DNA of 8,913 nucleotides from Thioalkalivibrio sp. (GCA_003555285.1 PWGH01000253.1:1-8913); one strand, 5' to 3'; shown: positions 1 to 6,726, counted from the first letter of the stretch. Numbers and translations: made by a program. Notes: a model not told the origin generated them from the letters alone.

Positions 1-434
1 AGGCGGCCGGCCGCCCAGTGACCGACCAGGTCGAGCCCCTCGGCGGCCGCGGCCAGAATCTCCAGCACCTGGGCGGGTTCCGGGAGTGCACCCGGGTGCA
101 GGTCTGCGCTGGTCGTTCCCTCGAGGACGCGGGGAAGGTAGGGATCCTCGGGCACCAGGGGCAGGGTCTCGCGCAACTGCGGGACCAGCGCGCGCAGACG
201 GCCGCGATCGATGGCTGGATCCCCGGCGAGGGACAGGGTGGCCTCGACGTGACGGTCCTCGCGAATCCAATCGATGTGAAGTCGCGCCTGCGTGACCTGC
301 CCGGCCTGGCGGACCCGGTTGCCGCTCAGGCGCAGAAAATCGGAATCCTCGGCCGCGAGCGACGCAGTGAAGGTCTCGCCCGGCTCCAGCAGGGCATCGA
401 GTTCCGTGGCCAGGTCCGCGAAGGCCTGGCGCAT
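1..434 (-). CDS. TldE/PmbA-like metallopeptidase-related protein, N-terminal 144 residues (cut by window edge)
   Basis: The gene starts at ATG 434-432, sharing the A with the TGA stop of the upstream tldD-like gene (TGATG), so the two are probably translationally coupled. The visible 144 residues are the N-terminal domain; the rest lies beyond position 1. Residues 33-46 (FLRLSGNRVRQAGQ) match the strand pattern common in the N-terminal domain of short TldD/PmbA proteins, and residues 133-144 look like the approach to the conserved glycine-rich core. In this family, TldE-type subunits usually lack the zinc motif and pair with a TldD-type subunit to form a peptide-processing protease, as in E. 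coli microcin B17 maturation and CcdA degradation. The assignment rests on this domain and on the adjacent TldD. The part that would show whether the zinc ligands are missing is not visible. Confidence 0.8.
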   Translation of the reverse strand, partial: MRQAFADLATELDALLEPGETFTASLAAEDSDFLRLSGNRVRQAGQVTQARLHIDWIREDRHVEATLSLAGDPAIDRGRLRALVPQLRETLPLVPEDPYLPRVLEGTTSADLHPGALPEPAQVLEILAAAAEGLDLVGHWAAGR

Positions 435-1963
435 CAGTCGGCACCGCCGCCGAAGACCGTGATGCCACGAAACAGGCAGGGCGGGCTGGCATGCCCGACG
501 GCGATCAGTTGGTTCGGTTCCCCCTTGCCGCAGGTGCCGACGCCCATCACCCGCGAGGCCTCGCGATCGCCGACGCCGATGAGACGATGCCAGAAGTCCG
601 ACGAAATGCCCCGGTAGCTCGGGTTGCGCACCAGGCCTCGGAGGGTGCCGTCCTCGATGCGCCAGCCGATCTCGCAGCCGAACTGGAACTTGTTCCGGGA
701 ATCGTCGATGGACCAGGAGCGGTTGCTGTCCATCAGCACGCCGTGCCGGACCTGACCGATCAGGTCCTCGAGTCGGCTGGTGCCCGGCTCGAGGTTCAGG
801 TTTGCCATGCGATCGATCGGGGGGCGGTTCCAGGAACTGGCCCGCGCACACGCCGCGCCCGGAAGGCCGGAGCGGGCCTGCGAGGTGCCCCCACCCAGCC
901 CGCGCAGCAGGATGCCGTTGCGAATCAGATCGACGCGCTCGGCCCTTTGTCCCTCATCGTCATAGGCGTAGCTCGCGAGCTCGCCGGGCACGGTCGGATC
1001 GAAGCTGACATTCAGCAGCTCGGAGCCATAGGCATGATGCCCGAACATCGCGGGGGTGACGAAACTGCCGCCCGCGTAGTTGCGTTCGTCGCCCAGGATA
1101 CGATCGAGCTCCAGCGGATGCCCGATGCTCTCGTGGATCTGCAGGATCATCTGGCCGGGCATCAGCAGCAGATCCATCGGGCCGCTGGGGCATTGGGGTG
1201 CATCGAGCAGGGCCAGGGCCTCGGTGGCGACGCGCTCGGGTTGCTGGTCGAACTGCAACCGATCGAGCCGTTCGAGGCCGCCCTGGCCGGCCAGGTCCAG
1301 GCCGAAGCTGCGCACTTGCGTCTCGCCGCCGCGGTTGGCCACCGCCCGCAGCCAGGGGGTCAGGGCCTGATGGTCCTGCAGGATCTCGCCACCGGCCGCC
1401 GAGGCCAACACGCTCGTGCACTGGCGCCAGGCGAACCCCGCCGACCAGTCGACGATCTCGTCATGTATCTTCAGGCGTTCACACAGGGCCCGCAGCCGCT
1501 CCAGCTTGGCCGCCGGTCCGCGCTGCTCCCACGGCTGTTCAACGTTGGCGTGGTGGTGGGCGCGGTCATGGATCGACGGGCACTGTGCCGGATCGAACAG
1601 GCGGTAGCCGGCGGTGCGCAGCGCCCAGTCGCGCGCGCGCCCCGCCGCCGCGTGCAGCCCGGCGGGGGAGAGATCGCCGGTGGCCGCATAGCCCATGCCG
1701 CCGCCGGCCACCACGGTGATCATCGCCCCGATGTCCTGTTCGAACTGCAGCGGTTGGACGATGTTGCGGCGCACCGAGAGGCCCTGCCGCGACTCCTCGA
1801 CCAGCCGCAGCGACCAGTCCTGTGCGGCGGGGGCCACCCGACGAAAACGTCGAACGATGGCCAGGAGCTCTTCATGCACGTTCGGGCCGGATCGGTTTGG
1901 GCCGGCGCGATCGAGGGCGGCTGGATCCATGCGCGATGGATTCTTGTCGGTTGGGTTAAACAC
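434..1963 (-). CDS. TldD/PmbA family zinc metalloprotease
   Basis: This 509-residue protein is a TldD-type catalytic subunit. Residues 277-282 read HESIGH, the HExxxH zinc motif, followed by HPLELDRILGDE as in TldD. C478 in GTCGKGEP, 31 residues from the end, sits where E. coli TldD has its third zinc ligand (C454 as I recall). The core begins near residue 43; the earlier part is low in complexity and may not all be translated. The start is uncertain: GTG 1963 lies 8 nt after the upstream stop, ATG at 1930 would remove 11 residues, and neither has a good ribosome site. The gene overlaps the TldE-like gene by one base, the usual heterodimer arrangement. Expected role: cytoplasmic cleavage of small or unfolded peptides. 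No precursor peptide is visible nearby, so the substrate is unknown. Confidence 0.9.
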   Translation of the reverse strand: MFNPTDKNPSRMDPAALDRAGPNRSGPNVHEELLAIVRRFRRVAPAAQDWSLRLVEESRQGLSVRRNIVQPLQFEQDIGAMITVVAGGGMGYAATGDLSPAGLHAAAGRARDWALRTAGYRLFDPAQCPSIHDRAHHHANVEQPWEQRGPAAKLERLRALCERLKIHDEIVDWSAGFAWRQCTSVLASAAGGEILQDHQALTPWLRAVANRGGETQVRSFGLDLAGQGGLERLDRLQFDQQPERVATEALALLDAPQCPSGPMDLLLMPGQMILQIHESIGHPLELDRILGDERNYAGGSFVTPAMFGHHAYGSELLNVSFDPTVPGELASYAYDDEGQRAERVDLIRNGILLRGLGGGTSQARSGLPGAACARASSWNRPPIDRMANLNLEPGTSRLEDLIGQVRHGVLMDSNRSWSIDDSRNKFQFGCEIGWRIEDGTLRGLVRNPSYRGISSDFWHRLIGVGDREASRVMGVGTCGKGEPNQLIAVGHASPPCLFRGITVFGGGAD

Positions 1964-1971
1964 GGTGCGGT

Positions 1972-2607
1972 TTATCCGGAAGGCTCGCGGTCATGCACGC
2001 CCAGTGCACCGGGGTCGGCAGCGCCCTGGGGGTTCTTGTGCAGGCGAATCGCCTCGTGCGGACGGGGACCGGGAATCAGTTGCGGGCCCTCCTGCACCGG
2101 GGGCAACGACCGTCGGCGGAGGTCCTGGCGTGCCCGCAGCAGATAGCCGGCGACAGCGCCCCCGGAGGAACTGACCAGCAGCACCCCCAGCGACAAGAAG
2201 GAGGTCAGCAGCAACAGGGTGCCGAGGCCGGCAATCCCGGCCATCGCGGTGTACAGCTTGATATTCGAGCGGGTCTTGACCCGCGAGTTTTCACGCTGCA
2301 CCTGCTTGCGTGCGTGCTCGGCGGCCTTGACGCGTTCCTTCTCGGTCAGTCGACGGTGGCGCTCCCGTTCTCGGGCCAGATGGCCCTCGGCACGGATCAG
2401 AGCTTCCTTGTCGTGGCCTCGCCCCACCGAGGCGAGCCAGAGGGCCGCAAACAGCGCAGCGACCAGACCCAGCCCGGCAAAGGTCAGGGTCACGTCGGTG
2501 GAACCCGTTCGCCACCAGGCATAGACCAGCAGGATGGTCACGCCCTGGACCAGCGCGATGCCCAGGAAATACTTCAACGTTAATGGTATGCGCAACCAGT
2601 TCCGCAA
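1972..2607 (-). CDS. Uncharacterised membrane protein with central charged helix
   Basis: I do not recognise a family. From the TTG start the protein has 211 residues. Hydrophobic segments lie at about 13-32 and 40-61. A long Arg/Lys/Glu-rich stretch at about 64-115 is likely a soluble helix or coiled coil. A third hydrophobic region spans about 118-157, long enough for two passes, and the tail of about 50 residues is Pro/Gly-rich. There is no signal peptide cleavage site and no catalytic motif. TTG 2607 was chosen because AGGAG lies 7 nt upstream; a GTG at 2667 would add 20 residues without a comparable site. The stop is 8 nt before the GTG of the tldD-like gene, so the three minus-strand genes probably form one transcript. 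A membrane role linked to peptide processing is possible but is inference from position only. Confidence 0.75.
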   Translation of the reverse strand: MRNWLRIPLTLKYFLGIALVQGVTILLVYAWWRTGSTDVTLTFAGLGLVAALFAALWLASVGRGHDKEALIRAEGHLARERERHRRLTEKERVKAAEHARKQVQRENSRVKTRSNIKLYTAMAGIAGLGTLLLLTSFLSLGVLLVSSSGGAVAGYLLRARQDLRRRSLPPVQEGPQLIPGPRPHEAIRLHKNPQGAADPGALGVHDREPSG

Positions 2608-2614
2608 TGCCCTT

Positions 2615-2619
2615 CTCCT
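2615..2619 (-). promoter_or_regulatory. Shine-Dalgarno AGGAG deciding a TTG start
   Basis: On the minus strand AGGAG, within AGGAGAAGG, lies 7 nt before TTG 2607. It is the best ribosome site near this gene and supports the rare TTG codon over the in-frame upstream GTG at 2667. Confidence 0.7.
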
Positions 2620-2700
2620 CGTGTGCTGCCGAGTGGACGCCCAATCATCGGGTGCCGCCCCATACACTCTGGGACGGGTTCCGGCGCCTTGCGTTCACCG

Positions 2701-2740
2701 CCGGGATCGTCTTGGCCGCCCGCGTAGCCGGCGATCCCGG
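2701..2740. repeat. Inverted repeat in the divergent intergenic region
   Basis: CCGGGATCG at 2701-2709 is repeated as its exact reverse complement CGATCCCGG at 2732-2740, with a 22-nt loop. It lies in the 281-bp gap between the minus-strand membrane protein gene and the plus-strand cysteine-rich gene, where the promoters of both should be. No T-run follows on either strand, so a terminator is unlikely. It could be an operator or a leader hairpin, or chance in GC-rich DNA. I see no convincing gene in this gap. Confidence 0.4.
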
Positions 2741-2831
2741 TTGGGACCTTCGGACCACCGTCTCCGAGTCTAGCAGCCTGTCGAGACTGGTCCCCGTTTC
2801 GGTCGTGGAGTCGGGACGCGCGCGGGGCCTG

Positions 2832-2840
2832 TGTCAGAAT
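2832..2840 (+). promoter_or_regulatory. Possible extended -10 promoter element
   Basis: TGTCAGAAT has a TGn extension followed by CAGAAT, four of six matches to the sigma-70 -10 consensus TATAAT. It lies 48 nt before the cysteine-rich gene. No convincing -35 hexamer sits at the right distance, so the call is weak. Confidence 0.25.
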
Positions 2841-2875
2841 AGGCGTATCCGCACCCACGGCAGCGCGGGCTCAGC

Positions 2876-2901
2876 ATGATGGACGAAGATGATGGACGAA
2901 A
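2876..2901 (+). repeat. 13-bp tandem duplication at the start of the cysteine-rich gene
   Basis: ATGATGGACGAAG (2876-2888) is followed at once by ATGATGGACGAAA (2889-2901), identical at 12 of 13 bases. Because 13 is not a multiple of three, the upstream ATG is in a different frame from the long gene. From 2876 it opens an 18-codon reading frame that ends at TGA 2930-2932, inside the long gene. This looks like a recent slippage duplication that copied the start site. Confidence 0.85.
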
Positions 2902-3341
2902 AGGTCTTCAGGAACATCTACAGCGGCTATGATCCGCAACCCTGCCATTTCAACAAGGCGATCCAGTTGGGGTGCGCCCACTGCAGCCATTCGCAGCAGG
3001 TGCTGATCGCCGAGCGGGAGGCCCTCAGTTGCCTGTCCCGGGCCGGATACGCGCGTTGCGGGATGCTGCTGGACCTGTTGCGCGAGAAGGCCGCGTTCGC
3101 ACTGGGCATGCCCCAGGCCGGATCCGGGCTGCCGCACGGCAAGGAGATGAAGGTCGAGTGTGGGGGCTTGCAGGCCCTGGCGGGATTATGTGATCAGACC
3201 CAGGGCGGCGATATCGACACCCTGCTGGACGCTGCGATCCAGCGCTATCGGTCTCTGGCGGAGATCCCCTATGGCGAGGTCGTTCGCTCGATCAGCCGGT
3301 ACAGCTTGCGCAAACGAAGCCGGCAACCCCGTTCCGAGTAG
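2889..3341 (+). CDS. Cysteine-rich protein of unknown function (possible metal or Fe-S binder)
   Basis: I cannot name this 150-residue protein. It has seven cysteines: C19, C29, C32, C48, C57, C91 and C101. C29 and C32 form a CxxC in GCAHC, next to histidines at H20, H31 and H34. The spacing C19-x9-C29-xx-C32-x15-C48 would suit a metal or iron-sulfur site. There is no signal peptide or membrane segment, so a cytoplasmic protein is expected. The C-terminal third is helical and ends in a basic tail. The start is ATG 2889 or the next codon, ATG 2892; both lie within the second copy of a 13-bp duplication, and only a weak GGA lies upstream. I have an impression of similar short proteins in sulfur-oxidising gammaproteobacteria but cannot confirm it. 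It is transcribed away from the TldD operon. Confidence 0.75.
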   Translation: MMDEKVFRNIYSGYDPQPCHFNKAIQLGCAHCSHSQQVLIAEREALSCLSRAGYARCGMLLDLLREKAAFALGMPQAGSGLPHGKEMKVECGGLQALAGLCDQTQGGDIDTLLDAAIQRYRSLAEIPYGEVVRSISRYSLRKRSRQPRSE

Positions 3342-3348
3342 GCCGCGT

Positions 3349-3399
3349 GGGGGCACCAGCCTCGAAAGCCGGTGCGGCCTCGATGGGCTGGGTGCCCCC
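3349..3399 (+). terminator. Hairpin after the cysteine-rich gene (possible terminator)
   Basis: GGGGGCACC-AGCC at 3349-3361 pairs with GGCTGGGTGCCCCC at 3386-3399, 13 base pairs with one bulged base and a 24-nt loop. It begins 7 nt after the stop codon, which suits a 3' end structure. There is no U-run after it (GACCGTTTGG), so it is not a classic intrinsic terminator. It may protect the transcript 3' end or act with Rho. Confidence 0.4.
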
Positions 3400-3405
3400 G
3401 ACCGT

Positions 3406-3444
3406 TTGGAACCCCTGACCTACATTCGTTAGTATGTGGGTTCC
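3406..3444 (+). promoter_or_regulatory. Candidate promoter with inverted repeat, upstream of DUF3096
   Basis: TTGGAA (3406-3411), an 18-nt spacer and TAGTAT (3430-3435) form a plausible sigma-70 promoter 75 nt before the DUF3096 start. The same stretch carries GGAACCC (3408-3414) and its reverse complement GGGTTCC (3438-3444), 23 nt apart and framing the -10, which could be an operator. GGAAC is also the usual -35 core of ECF sigma factors such as RpoE/AlgU, but I see no clean matching -10 at 16-17 nt. Confidence 0.35.
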
Positions 3445-3510
3445 GGTCATGTTACTTTGGCTGCAGCGGACTCTTCCGTTCTCTCCCGTCCCTCCAAGGA
3501 ATCGAAGCCG

Positions 3511-3648
3511 ATGAACGTGACCCTGAGCCTTGCTCCCATCATCTCCCTGATCGCGGGTATCCTGATCCTGCTGGTGCCCCGCTTGTTGAGTTACATCGTG
3601 GCCATTTATCTGATCGTGATCGGGGTGGTCGGCCTCCTCAACATGTAG
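3511..3648 (+). CDS. DUF3096 family small membrane protein
   Basis: This 45-residue protein consists almost entirely of two hydrophobic helices, about residues 6-24 and 27-44, split by a short PRLL turn. The segments SLAPIISLIAGILILLVPRL and YIVAIYLIVIGVVGLL match the DUF3096 pattern well. Its role is unknown; the family is made of tiny inner-membrane proteins. ATG 3511 is preceded by AAGGA at 3496-3500, a 10-nt spacing. An in-frame ATG at 3436 would add 25 polar residues that do not fit the family. It lies 98 nt before the PA2779-like gene on the same strand and the two may share a transcript. A candidate promoter lies at 3406-3435. Confidence 0.85.
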   Translation: MNVTLSLAPIISLIAGILILLVPRLLSYIVAIYLIVIGVVGLLNM

Positions 3649-3746
3649 TGGCCCGTGTGGCACCTTGCAAGGCCGGCTTCACTGCTGCCCGCTCGCTTGC
3701 TGTGAAACGTCGCCAAAAGAACGTCAATCCACAACAGGAGAAAGCC

Positions 3747-4145
3747 ATGATGAGCCAGCCGATTTTGACCCGGATTCTCGCCCTGCTGTGTGTGCTCGCC
3801 TTGATCGGCGGGGGTACCAGCCCGCTGTATGCCTCGATGCTCGGAACCGATGTATTGCTCGATGCCGAGGTGGCCGGCGTCGAGCGTGAGCGGCTTCTGG
3901 GGTTCCTGGAGCGGAACGAGGTGCAGGGTCAGTTGCAGGCCCTGGGTGTGACCGCCGACTCCGCGGCCGAACGCGTGGCGCGCATGAGCGATTCGGAGGT
4001 GCGCCTGCTGAACGAGCACTTCGATGAACTGCCGGCCGGCGGTGCCAGTGTGCTCGGCGTACTGGCTACGGTGTTCATTGTGTTGGTGATTACCGACGCA
4101 TTGGGTTACACCGACATCTTCCCCTTCGTGGGGCAGGCACGCTAA
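3747..4145 (+). CDS. PA2779 family protein (DUF6627), secreted or membrane anchored
   Basis: This 132-residue protein resembles PA2779 of Pseudomonas aeruginosa. It has a signal-like N-terminus with a hydrophobic core at about 10-22 and a plausible cleavage site after YA at residues 28-29. A helical middle holds ERERLLGFLERNEVQGQL (residues 47-64) and LGVTADSAAERVARMSDSEV (66-85). A C-terminal hydrophobic segment follows at about 101-118, then YTDIFPFV, which is typical of the family. Its function is unknown, and an envelope location is inferred. The start is ATG 3747 with AGGAG 6 nt upstream; ATG 3750 is equally possible. PA2779 genes usually lie beside PA2778, a C39-like cysteine peptidase, but here the next gene is the convergent lpxB, so the partner is absent locally. 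Confidence 0.85.
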   Translation: MMSQPILTRILALLCVLALIGGGTSPLYASMLGTDVLLDAEVAGVERERLLGFLERNEVQGQLQALGVTADSAAERVARMSDSEVRLLNEHFDELPAGGASVLGVLATVFIVLVITDALGYTDIFPFVGQAR

Positions 4146-4180
4146 CGATCATCGCGGTAGCCCACCTCCGAGAGGGATGA

Positions 4181-4341
4181 GGTGAGCCACGGAAGGCATG
4201 GAGAGACACGGGAAGGTGAGCCACGGAAAACACGGAAAGCACGGAAAGGTTAAGAAAACAGGGGAACATCCAGTCATCCGTGACTCCGCGTTTATCTGTC
4301 ACCGTTTTTCACTTTTCCGTGTTTTCCGTGTCTTCCGTGGC
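4181..4341. repeat. CACGGAAAr nonamer array forming a long inverted repeat
   Basis: The left arm 4220-4249 holds three tandem 9-bp units (CACGGAAAA, CACGGAAAG, CACGGAAAG). Its reverse complement lies at 4312-4341 and matches at 27 of 30 positions, around a 62-nt loop. A further 14-bp direct repeat, GGTGAGCCACGGAA, occurs at 4181-4194 and 4215-4228, with degenerate units between. The element fills most of the gap between the convergent PA2779-like and lpxB genes. I recognise this CACGGAAA style as a dispersed intergenic repeat of many environmental bacteria. A plus-strand transcript would meet CCTTTTCTT just after the right arm, so termination is possible. Reading frames across it (KHGKHGK and FRVFRVFRG) are repeat translations, not genes. 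Confidence 0.85.
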
Positions 4342-4363
4342 TGCCTTTTCTTCCCGCTGTTCG

Positions 4364-5533
4364 TCAGCCCTCGGGGCACGGCGGGGCGAGGCGGCCGGGG
4401 GCGGGCATCTCCAGGACCATCGCCGCCACCCGCTGATCGGCGCCGCCGGAACCAAGACGCTCGCGCACCTGCGCCAGCGAATCCCGTATCGCCTGCAGCT
4501 TGTCCGGATGCTCCAGCCAGTCCAGGGCCTCGCGGCATAGGGCCCGGGGCTCTGCCGCATCCTGGATGCGTTCGGGTACGAGTCGTCGGCCCGCAACGAT
4601 GTTCACCAAGGCGATATGCGGAATGCGAACCAGGCGCGAGAACAGCGCATAGCTTAGCGGCGCCACGCGATAGATCACGATCATCGGGGTCTGGAGCAGT
4701 GCGGCCTCCAGCGTGGCGGTGCCGGAACTGATCAATAGCAGATCGCTGGCGGCCATCACCGACGCCGCGCCTTCGGCCCCGTCGATCAGGGTCACCGGCA
4801 GACCGTCGCAGGGCGCCAGGGCCGTGAGGGTGTCGGCATGGACGCCGCAGGCCAGCGGTACCACAAAGTGCAGATCCGGACGCCGCGCGTGCAGGCAGCG
4901 GGCGGTGGCGACCAGCAGCGGCCAATGACGCTTGAGTTCGCCTGAGCGGGAGCCGGGCAGCAGACCGATCAATCGGCGCTCCGGGTCCAGGCCCAATTCC
5001 GCGCGCAGGTCGCGATCCGAGCGCTGGATCCGGTCCACCAGGGGGTTGCCCACATAACGGACCGGAACGCCATGGCGTTCATAGACCGCCTGCTCGAACG
5101 GAAACAGCACCGCCATCGCATCGACGCAGCGTTTGATCCGATGAATGCGCCGTTCGCGCCAGGCCCAGATCTGTGGACTCACATAAAACAGCACCGGAAT
5201 GCCGAGGCGCCGGGCATAAGCGCCCAGACGCAGGTTGAATTCCACGTAATCGACCAGGATCAGCAGATCCGGTCGCGTCGCTTCCAGGTGGTGCTGCATG
5301 CGCTTGAGCAATCGGCGCAGGCGAGGGTACTGGACGACGACCTCCCAGAGGCCCATCACCGCGAGTTCGGAGACGTCGATCAGGGTCTGCACGCCGGCGG
5401 CACGCATCCGGGCGCCGCCCATGCCGGTGAAGGTCACATCGGCCTGGCGTTGCCTCACCGCATGGATCAGGCCGGCGCCCAGGTTGTCGCCCGAGGCCTC
5501 GCCGGCACAAATGACGACCCGGGCCTGCGCCAT
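4364..5533 (-). CDS. lpxB: Lipid-A-disaccharide synthase LpxB
   Basis: LpxB is the GT19 glycosyltransferase that joins a UDP-2,3-diacyl-glucosamine to lipid X on the cytoplasmic face of the inner membrane, giving the beta-1,6 disaccharide of lipid A. The 389-residue length is normal. Motifs in order: AGEASGD (10-16), LAVMGLWEV (58-66), YVSPQIWAWR (117-126), LLPGSRSGEL (191-200), SSGTATLEAAL (269-279) and NIVAGRRLVPE (311-321). D95, R196 and N311 align with E. coli D98, R201 and N316, so the enzyme should be active. ATG 5533 was chosen because it puts the AGExSGD motif at the usual distance; a TTG at 5584 would add 17 Pro/Thr-rich residues. It lies 95 nt after the aminotransferase gene on the same strand. 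With GnnA and GnnB upstream, its natural substrate is probably the 3-amino sugar analogue. Confidence 0.96.
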   Translation of the reverse strand: MAQARVVICAGEASGDNLGAGLIHAVRQRQADVTFTGMGGARMRAAGVQTLIDVSELAVMGLWEVVVQYPRLRRLLKRMQHHLEATRPDLLILVDYVEFNLRLGAYARRLGIPVLFYVSPQIWAWRERRIHRIKRCVDAMAVLFPFEQAVYERHGVPVRYVGNPLVDRIQRSDRDLRAELGLDPERRLIGLLPGSRSGELKRHWPLLVATARCLHARRPDLHFVVPLACGVHADTLTALAPCDGLPVTLIDGAEGAASVMAASDLLLISSGTATLEAALLQTPMIVIYRVAPLSYALFSRLVRIPHIALVNIVAGRRLVPERIQDAAEPRALCREALDWLEHPDKLQAIRDSLAQVRERLGSGGADQRVAAMVLEMPAPGRLAPPCPEG

Positions 5534-5628
5534 GCTTTCCGGTTGGGTGGTGACGGTGCCGCCCGCTGGCGCCGGATCAGGCAAGACAGGGTTCCCGCCC
5601 TACGGTCGATGTCGGTGCCACGATCGGT

Positions 5629-6726
5629 TCAGGCCAGTGCCGCACGAATGCGTTCGCCAATGAAGTCGATCTGGGCATCCTCGAGTTCCGGAAAGACCGG
5701 CAGCGACAGGCAGCGCGCGGCGACGGATTCGGTCACCGGTAGCCGCGGCGGTGTGTGATCGCGTTGTGCGAAGGCCTTCTGCTGATGCAGCGGGATCGGG
5801 TAGTACACGGCGTTGCCGATATTCGCCTGCTGCAGCGCCGCCATGATCGCCTCGCGCCGATCGCTGAGGATGGTGTACTGGTGATAGACGTGGAGCCCGA
5901 TGCCGTCCTCATAAGGGATCTCGACATCCAGGTCCGAAAGGACTTCCGCATACCGCGCGGCGACCCGGCGCCGGGCTTGGTTGAAGTCGTCGATGCGTTT
6001 GAGCTTCACGCGCAGGATCGCCGCCTGGATCTCGTCGAGCCGGCTGTTGTAGCCGATCTCGTCATGGTGATAGCGCTCCTTCGATCCGTGATTGCGCAGC
6101 TTCAGCAGGCGCTCGGCGGCCGGGGTGCAGTTGGTGGTGATCAGGCCGCCGTCGCCGTAGGCGCCGAGGTTCTTGCTCGGGAAGAAGCTGAAGGCGCCAA
6201 AGGCCGTGGCGCTGCCGGTCTGCACGCCCTGGATGTGGGCGCCGAAGGACTGGGCACAGTCCTCGATCAGCAGCAGCAGATGGTCGTCCGCCAGGCGGGT
6301 GAGGGCCGGCATGTCGGCCGGCTGGCCGAACAGGTGCACTGGCAGGATCGCCCGGGTGCGCGGCGTGATCGCGGCGGCGACGGCCTCCGGATCGATGTTG
6401 AAGGTGCGCGGGTCGATGTCGACGAACACCGGTTCAGCGCCCACATAGCGGATCGCCTCGGCGGTGGCGATGAAGGTGAAGGGCGTGGTGATGATTTCGT
6501 CACCGGGACCCAGATCGGCCGCACGCAGCGCCAGATGCAGCGCATCGGTGCCCGAGGCGCAGGTGATCGCATGGGCCACCCCCAGATACTCCGCGAGTTC
6601 CGCCTCCAGCGCCTGAACATTGGGCCCGAGGATGAAGCGCGTGGTTTCCAGTACTCCGGCGACCGCGGCATCGATTTCGCCGCGCAGGTCCTGATACTGG
6701 CGCTGCAGGTCGACCATTGGAATCAT
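5629..6726 (-). CDS. gnnB: DegT/DnrJ/EryC1 PLP aminotransferase, probably GnnB
   Basis: This 365-residue protein is a fold-type I sugar aminotransferase of the DegT/DnrJ/EryC1 family. It has ASGTDALHLAL (57-67), EDCAQSFGA (155-163) and the PLP-lysine region FSFFPSKNLGAYGDGG (179-194, K185). NSRLDEIQAAILRVKL (227-242) and a YHQYTI segment (281-286) are also typical. In Acidithiobacillus ferrooxidans, GnnB transfers an amino group from glutamate to the 3-keto form of UDP-GlcNAc, giving UDP-GlcNAc3N for lipid A. That role is inferred from the upstream oxidoreductase, which overlaps it by 4 bp (ATGA), and from lpxB 95 nt downstream. The ATG at 6726 has a strong GGGAGG site 6 nt upstream. The family is broad, so a WbpE-like role in O-antigen sugar synthesis is the main alternative; no other O-antigen genes are in view. 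Confidence 0.72.
   Translation of the reverse strand: MIPMVDLQRQYQDLRGEIDAAVAGVLETTRFILGPNVQALEAELAEYLGVAHAITCASGTDALHLALRAADLGPGDEIITTPFTFIATAEAIRYVGAEPVFVDIDPRTFNIDPEAVAAAITPRTRAILPVHLFGQPADMPALTRLADDHLLLLIEDCAQSFGAHIQGVQTGSATAFGAFSFFPSKNLGAYGDGGLITTNCTPAAERLLKLRNHGSKERYHHDEIGYNSRLDEIQAAILRVKLKRIDDFNQARRRVAARYAEVLSDLDVEIPYEDGIGLHVYHQYTILSDRREAIMAALQQANIGNAVYYPIPLHQQKAFAQRDHTPPRLPVTESVAARCLSLPVFPELEDAQIDFIGERIRAALA

Noticed and set aside
18..617. A 199-codon plus-strand frame at the window start.
   Set aside because: It is antisense to the TldE-like gene and the end of tldD, and shows no recognisable domain.
491..2146. A 551-codon plus-strand reading frame.
   Set aside because: It runs antisense to the TldD-like gene, which has the HExxxH motif and clear family features. 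The plus frame is rich in Gln, Ala and Gly with no motif, as expected for a high-GC shadow.
2580..2858. A 92-codon minus-strand frame across the divergent gap.
   Set aside because: It overlaps the start of the membrane protein gene out of frame, has no ribosome site, and reads as unstructured Gly/Arg-rich sequence.
3663..3672. Perfect palindrome CCTTGCAAGG between DUF3096 and the PA2779-like gene.
   Set aside because: Ten bases is close to chance level in GC-rich DNA, and it fits no promoter or terminator position.
3372..3746. An in-frame N-terminal extension of the PA2779-like gene.
   Set aside because: It would cover the DUF3096 gene in another frame and hide the signal peptide. AGGAG before ATG 3747 supports the short start.
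4181..4341. The nonamer array as a CRISPR or plasmid-type iteron origin.
   Set aside because: Units are contiguous 9-mers without spacers, arranged as one inverted repeat, with no cas or rep gene nearby.
4198..4731. A plus-strand frame through the nonamer repeat (KHGKHGK, then FRVFRVFRG).
   Set aside because: The 9-bp period is three codons, so the repeat gives repetitive peptide in any open frame. The remainder is antisense to lpxB.
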